Shown here: positions 13,188-15,052 of the stretch, piece by piece
How the letters are laid out: every line of letters starts with the position of its first letter
Numbering within the stretch: position 1 is the stretch's first letter
Source: Chlorobiota bacterium
GTDB lineage: Bacteria > Bacteroidota > Ignavibacteria > SZUA-365 > JAADGX01
Direction of reading: 5' to 3'
Assembly (NCBI GenBank): GCA_013152135.1
Contig: JAADGX010000181.1
Location: forward strand, 1 to 15,052
Length of the DNA stretch: 15,052 nucleotides
The notes under the pieces: model-generated
The model's database searches: none
What the model was told of the DNA's origin: nothing
The model's input: only the letters and a program-made list of their open reading frames with translations
Program-made: the position numbers and the translations under genes

Positions 13188-14081
13188 ATGACATACGCAT
13201 ACTACCCCGGCTGCTCACTGGAATCTTCCTCCCGCATGTACGACAGCTCCCTGCGCGAGGTGTTCCGCTGCCTCGACCTTGAACTGGTGGAACTGGAAGA
13301 CTGGAACTGCTGCGGCGCCACGGCTTATTTCTCGGTGAAAGAAACCGTCTCGCTCGCCGTGAGTGCGAGGAACCTCGCGCTTGCCGAACGGGCAGAGCTC
13401 GACATTGTTGCTCCCTGTTCCTCGTGTTTCACCATTCTTCTCAAGACACACCACATGCTGGAAGGGAACACCGAGCTGAGCGATAAAATCAACGAAGCCC
13501 TGGGAGCGGTAAATCTTTCGTACAAGGGAAACGTCCGCGTCCGGCACCCGCTGGAAGTCCTGGTCAACGACGTCGGACTGGAAAAAATCCGGGACGCGGT
13601 GAAAGTGCCGCTGGACGGTTTCGCCATCGCGCCCTATTACGGATGCCAGATCGCCCGCGGCGAATCCTCGTTCGACGATTCCGAGGATCCCGTTTTCATG
13701 GACCGGCTTTTCTCGACGCTTGGGGCCCGGCTCGTGTACTTCCCCCACAAGGTCCGTTGTTGCGGCGGCATGCTCATGTACACGTGGGAAGACATCGCCG
13801 TCAGACTGGTAGCCGACCTGATGCGCTGTGCCCAGGAAAACGGAGCGCACCTCATCCTGACGACCTGCCCCATGTGCCATGCCAACCTGGACCTGCACCT
13901 GGAGCATGTCCGGAAAGTCTATCCCGAAGCCAAACCGACGTCCACGTATTTCTTTACACAGCTCCTCGGCCTGGCACTCGGTATCCCGGCCGAGAAACTC
14001 GGCTTCGATCTCAACTACATCCCGATCGATCAGCGGCTCAAGGATCTCATCCAGAGAACCACGGAGGTGACCCATGCCTGA
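13188..14081 (+). CDS. hdrB: HdrB-like heterodisulfide reductase catalytic subunit (two CCG domains)
   Basis: The product is 297 aa and carries two complete CCG (cysteine-rich) domains. The first has C9, C41-C42 (NCCGA) and C77/C80 (CSSC); the second has C153 (YYGCQ), C191-C192 (CCGG) and C227/C230 (CPMC). In the methanogen enzyme these bind two noncubane [4Fe-4S] clusters where the disulfide is cleaved. All ten residues are present, so the protein should be catalytically competent. PYYGCQIARGE and KVRCCGGMLM are typical of HdrB. The frame is open from 12996, but the ATG at 13188 has AAAGGA at 13176-13181 and starts the conserved TYAYYPGCS. The end overlaps the HdrA-like start by 8 nt (ATG 14074, TGA 14079-14081), a sign of translational coupling. 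Confidence 0.95.
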   Translation: MTYAYYPGCSLESSSRMYDSSLREVFRCLDLELVELEDWNCCGATAYFSVKETVSLAVSARNLALAERAELDIVAPCSSCFTILLKTHHMLEGNTELSDKINEALGAVNLSYKGNVRVRHPLEVLVNDVGLEKIRDAVKVPLDGFAIAPYYGCQIARGESSFDDSEDPVFMDRLFSTLGARLVYFPHKVRCCGGMLMYTWEDIAVRLVADLMRCAQENGAHLILTTCPMCHANLDLHLEHVRKVYPEAKPTSTYFFTQLLGLALGIPAEKLGFDLNYIPIDQRLKDLIQRTTEVTHA

Positions 14082-15052
14082 GAAAATCGGTTTTTACGTC
14101 TGTCACTGCGGAATAAATATTTCGAACACCGTCGACGTGGAATCCGTCCGCGACTTCATCGCCGGGGAATCCCAGGTGGAGATCTCGCGCGATTACAAGT
14201 TCATGTGCTCGAACGCCGGGCAGGATATGATCAAGCGCGACATCGCGGAGCACGGCCTGACAAGGGTCGTGGTTGCCGCTTGCTCCCCACTCATGCACGA
14301 GCTGACGTTCCGCACTGCCTGCGAGGAAGCGGGTCTCAACCGCTACCTGTTCCAGATGGCGAATATCCGTGAACAGTGCGCGTGGGTCCACGACGATCGC
14401 GCAGCCGCTACCGACAAGGCAAAAGCGCTTTCGCTGGCCGCCGTGCGGCGGGTCGCCCTCCATCAACCCATGACCCCGAGGCAGGTGCCCATCAACCCGC
14501 GGACCCTGGTCGTGGGAGCCGGTATAGCGGGAATCCAGGCCGCGCTGGAATTGGCGGACTCCGGCAATGAAGTAGTGCTCGTGGAACGCGAACCGACCAT
14601 CGGCGGCCAAATGGCGCGATTCGACAAGACCTTCCCCACGCTGGATTGCTCCTCCTGCATTCTCACACCGAAAATGGTCTCCGTGAGCCACCGGAAGAAC
14701 ATCCGCCTGCTTACGTGCAGCGAGGTGAAAAGCGTCGAAGGCTACATGGGGAATTTCACCGTGACCGTCAAAGTGAATCCGCGGTACGTCACGGACGCCT
14801 GCACCTCGTGCGGGGAATGCGCCAAGGTCTGCCCTGTAAGCGTTCCCAGCGTGTTCGACATGATGATGCAGGACCGGACCGCCATCCACAAGGTCTTTCC
14901 CCAGGCGGTTCCCGGCAGCTTTGTTATCGAAAAACGCGAGCGCCCGCCCTGCAAGCAGGCCTGCCCGATCCACCAGGACGCGGCGGGATACATCGCCCTC
15001 GTCCGGGAAGGACGGTTCGCGGAAGCAGCCAAACTGGTGAGAAAAGAAAACC
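14074..15052 (+). CDS. hdrA: HdrA-like flavoprotein, apparently fused to a GltD-type cluster domain (3'-truncated)
   Basis: 326 residues are visible and the gene continues past the window. The order is: a Cys-bearing HdrA N-terminal domain (YVCHCG, C10 and C12; FMCSNAG, C45; AACSP, C70); an FAD-binding GAGIAGIQAALELADSG (148-164) with VVLVERE closing the fold; GGQMARFDKTFPTLDCSSCILTPKM with C192 and C195; a [4Fe-4S] motif CTSCGECAKVCP (C243, C246, C249, C253); and the HdrA element FPQAVPGSFVIEK (275-287). From 291 on the sequence is PPCKQACPIHQDAAGYIALVREGRFAEAAKLVRKEN, which is the start of the Fer4_20 domain of GltD-type NADPH oxidoreductases. HdrA bifurcates or transfers electrons at FAD; the added part would supply an NAD(P)H-linked module. 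A GGAGGT lies 5 nt before the ATG. The fusion is well supported to the window edge, but the remainder is unseen. Confidence 0.93.
   Translation, partial: MPEKIGFYVCHCGINISNTVDVESVRDFIAGESQVEISRDYKFMCSNAGQDMIKRDIAEHGLTRVVVAACSPLMHELTFRTACEEAGLNRYLFQMANIREQCAWVHDDRAAATDKAKALSLAAVRRVALHQPMTPRQVPINPRTLVVGAGIAGIQAALELADSGNEVVLVEREPTIGGQMARFDKTFPTLDCSSCILTPKMVSVSHRKNIRLLTCSEVKSVEGYMGNFTVTVKVNPRYVTDACTSCGECAKVCPVSVPSVFDMMMQDRTAIHKVFPQAVPGSFVIEKRERPPCKQACPIHQDAAGYIALVREGRFAEAAKLVRKEN

Noticed and set aside
13215..14973. Two long - strand frames (286 and 308 aa) opposite hdrB and hdrA
   Set aside because: They are shadows of the conserved Hdr genes.

Overview
The window is about 15 kb of moderately GC-rich bacterial chromosome with high third-position GC. 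It holds 14 protein genes, two of them cut by the window edges, and no RNA genes, insertion sequences, CRISPR arrays or phage genes that I can see. A lipobox-bearing exported peptidase suggests a cell with an outer membrane. Several proteins resemble forms I know from Bacteroidota and the wider FCB group: a second, long GroES, a flavin reductase with a C-terminal extension, and a RecQ with extra segment between the helicase core and the zinc site. The Hdr genes suggest anaerobic energy metabolism. My best guess is an uncultured anaerobic or facultative FCB-type lineage; the phylum cannot be fixed from this window.

Layout. (1) 1-2336, + strand: the tail of a Ycf48/BNR-like beta-propeller protein, an M2 (ACE-like) dipeptidyl carboxypeptidase lipoprotein, and a divergent Cpn10/GroES-like protein, tightly packed. 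(2) 2337-3760: a 219-nt spacer, then an exported protein of unknown function that looks like two diverged DUF302-like halves, closed by a clear intrinsic terminator at 3726-3759. (3) 3758-5287, - strand: a compact unit read as an 81-aa unknown, then a flavin reductase-like protein, then a 70-aa CopZ-like metal-binding protein. (4) 5288-10289, + strand: a divergent intergenic region, a Cys-motif protein of unknown function, a DUF1232 membrane protein, an 890-aa RecQ helicase with a GTG start, a CXXC-20-CXXC membrane protein and a small serine hydrolase. (5) 10290-10865: 576 nt without a convincing gene but with three hairpins, one very strong, leading into a stand-alone TrpB2-type tryptophan synthase beta chain. 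(6) 12228-12463: three back-to-back hairpins (the last terminator-like), an AT-rich promoter-like stretch and a possible 7-codon leader ORF. (7) 12464-end: hdrC, hdrB and hdrA-like genes with tight coupling.

The most interesting part is the Hdr operon. The HdrA-like protein carries the family's N-terminal cysteine region, FAD site and a ferredoxin motif. Just before the window ends it runs into a sequence that looks like the start of the GltD-type (Fer4_20) cluster domain of NADPH-dependent glutamate synthase small subunit. This suggests a fused HdrA-GltD subunit that would connect NAD(P)H to the HdrB thiol/disulfide site. The second point of interest is the structured, gene-free region before trpB2.
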